This document shows, one piece after another, positions 61,601-64,000 of a stretch of 64,000 bases of DNA. The notes under the pieces were generated by a model. That model ran no database searches. It worked only from the letters and a program-made list of their open reading frames with translations, and was not told the DNA's origin. The DNA is taken from contig CM041084.1 in assembly GCA_023079485.1 (NCBI GenBank), forward strand, positions 104,104,467-104,168,466, given 5' to 3'. Position numbers and translations under genes: made by a program. The stretch comes from Archilochus colubris. Lineage: Eukaryota; Chordata; Aves; Apodiformes; Trochilidae. The number at the start of each line of letters is the position of its first letter. Positions within the stretch are counted from its first letter, which is position 1.

Positions 61601-64000
61601 CCTGCACTTGTGCCTGTACCTACAGATCCAACAAAAGAGGAATTTAATTTCCTCCTTTTTCAGTTGAGGTTGTAATCAGCTACACCCAGGAAGCCATGGG
61701 GTGGCAGAAGGATTTGTCCACGTGTCTGTGGGGTGCGGCTGCCATGCACAGCAGGGAGTGAAGTCCTGTGTAGGTGACAGGGAGCTACGTGAGAACAAAG
61801 ACTCCACCATGATACCTAGGACATGGGCAGAACTGAGCACGCTTAGTAGTTACAAGCAAACTTCATAATTCTCCAATTTTACTGAATTGAATGATACCGT
61901 TTCCAACTAAAACACAGAAAGGACCTTTTGGGTAATAAGAGGAGAGGAAGAGCCTTTAGATGCTACAGTGCAAAGTGCACTTTAATGGCTGGGGTAGGTG
62001 AGTTGTGTAAAAAAGTGTGGATAACTCACCAGCTGCTCTTCATAGTCTTAGTGATGTAGTCTTTGAAGCATAAAGGTGTCATTAACATTTTCTAAAATTG
62101 AGTTTAAATAACCTCCAGTCTTCAACCGATTGTGTATCTTAGGAACCTCTTTAATTTCATGAGGCAGTTTTTACTTAATTGAAATAAAACCGGGTTTGAT
62201 TTTTAATTGGTAGTGTTTACTGTTTTGTAGAATGCCATCTTTTAAAAGCACTTCTTCTAATGCAGAAGTGGCAGCTAAGAGGTGGTTTCTTAAAAAAGCA
62301 ACTTTACAGCAGAACACAAAGTGCTGCTATCAGATACCTCCATTGTGACCTTTGAGATTTATTTGTAAAATCTGTATTTTCCAATGTGCGTGACTTGCCT
62401 CAAGATAAAATGCTTTTCTATTTTAGAAGACACTCCAGGTACTGCAGAACTCACAAACAGCCTTCCAAATAGCAACTGTCTGTGCACATTTGATTTAAGG
62501 AACAGACTTCGTTGTCCAAGGTTTTTTGCCTCTGTTTGTTTTAAAGAGATTATTATAAATACTGGTTTCTTGTTTGTTCATTAGTTTCCTTACTGATGTA
62601 AGGCTGTTCAGGTCGAAGATACTGCTATGGTGTAGCAAGGATCAGCATTTGAGCAAATAAATTTAAAAGTAAAAAAATGCAAATTGTATGAATTTGCCAG
62701 TATGTTTAAATAGCCATGCTCGAGGTGGTGTTTTCTGTTGCTATTCTTACATTTTGTGTGAAGGCTGAATGGATGATGTGAATGGAAACGTGTATTTTCT
62801 CTCTGAGTTCATGAGCTCACAAGCTTCATTCTCCTGGAAGGATGTAGTTGGAGGGAGGTTGGTTTTTATGGTGTGGTACCAATGCTGTGTTTAGTCATAT
62901 ACAAAATGTCTGTACTCCTCAATGTCCTGTAGGAGCTGAGCCCAGTGCCCACAGAATGTTTTGTGCAGTAGGGCACTGCACAAGGGTGTGGGCTGTATCT
63001 GGAATTCACTCCCAAAAAATGGAAGGATGGGGTGGGAGCAAAGAGTCTGGAGTGAAAAAGCCCTTGTGAGCCACTGTGTTTGCAAATGTCAAGGCATGTG
63101 AAAACAAATGGGCTCTGAATTAATTGTAGGGTTGCTCAGGTACAAATGAGAACAGAATCAGGCTTGTCTTTTCTATTTTAGGTGCACAATAATATTTCCA
63201 ACCTGTGAAGGATTGCATATCTCGAATGTCTTACAGGATAAATGAATGTGATGTCTACAGCTGAGGGTGGCACAGTCTTCTGTGTAACTGGCAGTTGTCT
63301 TGCAGTTGTTGCTGTTCTCTGTTTTGTATGATTCCCAAGAATATTTCAACGAGGTCTTGTCTGGGGTTTTGTTTTGTGTGTCATTTACATATGTTAGAAG
63401 AAGCACAGCTTTTGAGAGGCTCTTAACCCTCGCATCCACTTTCCCAAGATATGGGGTTATGGTAATGAAAACTTGACTTCATCAGTGTTTGTTCTGAATT
63501 ACACATCTGTATTCCTGTCTTATTCCTGCACAAGAGAGCGGAGCAGTTGAGCAATTCAAGCTGGGATTTTTGAAGGAGTCTCTGAACCATGAATTTTGAG
63601 GCACTCTCTGAGCTCCTGTGAAAAATCTCACTTTGAAAAGACAGCATGTGCTCTTCCCTTACATGTTTTCACAGATTTTGCTTACTGCTCTTTCCAGATC
63701 TGCTCCCATTTACTCGCCCTCCCGGGGATCTTTTTTTGGGAGTGGTTGTCATTGTTGTGGACTGTAATTGTAGTTCTGCTTTTATTGAAGTTAACAGCAT
63801 ATCTCTGGTCAAATCAGCAGGTCAGAGAGCTTGCTTTTTACTGACACATTAATAGAAATGGACAAAAATGCTCTTTATAAAACTTCAAGTGTGACTTTGA
63901 AGGCCACAGCACTGCTAATCCTTTGTCGTACAGTATGGAGGGAGGTGGGCAGGCTGTAAGAAACGTAGAATTGAGGTGGAAGTTCTTCTTTTCTGACACG

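Larger units (their letters stand above)
52519..64000 (+). other. CABLES1: CABLES1 intron 1 (5' part)
   Basis: No match to the expected second exon (human RRLISQRSSLETLEDIEE) was seen in any forward frame, so intron 1 exceeds 11.4 kb. The intron holds a G/T tract (55,507-55,650) and a CR1 copy (58,255-58,625). Several AT-rich stretches, for example 55,850-55,990 and 62,130-62,290, look like possible conserved non-coding elements, but this needs an alignment. No other gene is supported. Confidence 0.8.

Overview
This window is vertebrate nuclear DNA, almost certainly from a bird. The coding sequence is split into short exons with GT/AG borders. The interspersed repeats are CR1 LINE 3' ends of the avian/reptilian type, with the ATTCTATG tail. 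The two genes are recognised by comparing translations with the human proteins from memory; no search was run. Both lie on the + strand in the order RBBP8 then CABLES1, the order I know from human 18q11.2.

Region 1 (1 to about 23,700) is the 3' part of RBBP8, which encodes CtIP, the DNA-end resection factor. Sixteen coding exons, joined in consistent phase, give 859 residues and the natural stop. The 5' exons (start codon and tetramerisation segment) lie before the window. Visible landmarks are the first CxxC zinc motif, the Ser-Pro-Val-Phe site for the BRCA1 BRCT domain, a KEN box, the PLDLS motif for CtBP, and the Sae2-like C-terminal domain with the CDK Thr-Pro site. The human LxCxE motif for RB binding is missing. 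Two AATAAA signals follow the stop.

Region 2 (about 23,700 to 51,200) is intergenic. I see no supportable gene. It holds three CR1 copies, simple repeats (an A/G tract, a TA/CA microsatellite, a run of 14 C) and a short perfect hairpin.

Region 3 (about 51,230 to 52,900) is a CpG island carrying a purine tract, an E-box, a TATA-like box and the first coding exon of CABLES1 (ATG at 51,998, donor after 52,518). The 5' leader has a 16-codon upstream ORF.

Region 4 (52,519 to 64,000) is the start of CABLES1 intron 1, with one CR1 copy and a long G/T low-complexity tract. No second CABLES1 exon was found before the window ends.

Both genes are linked to cell-cycle control: CtIP is a CDK-controlled repair factor, and CABLES1 is a CDK-binding adaptor. 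Nothing in the sequence shows that they are co-regulated. I did not find a new biological system. The most interesting points are the missing RB-binding motif, a possible alternative last exon of RBBP8, a non-standard splice donor, and perfect palindromes in its introns.
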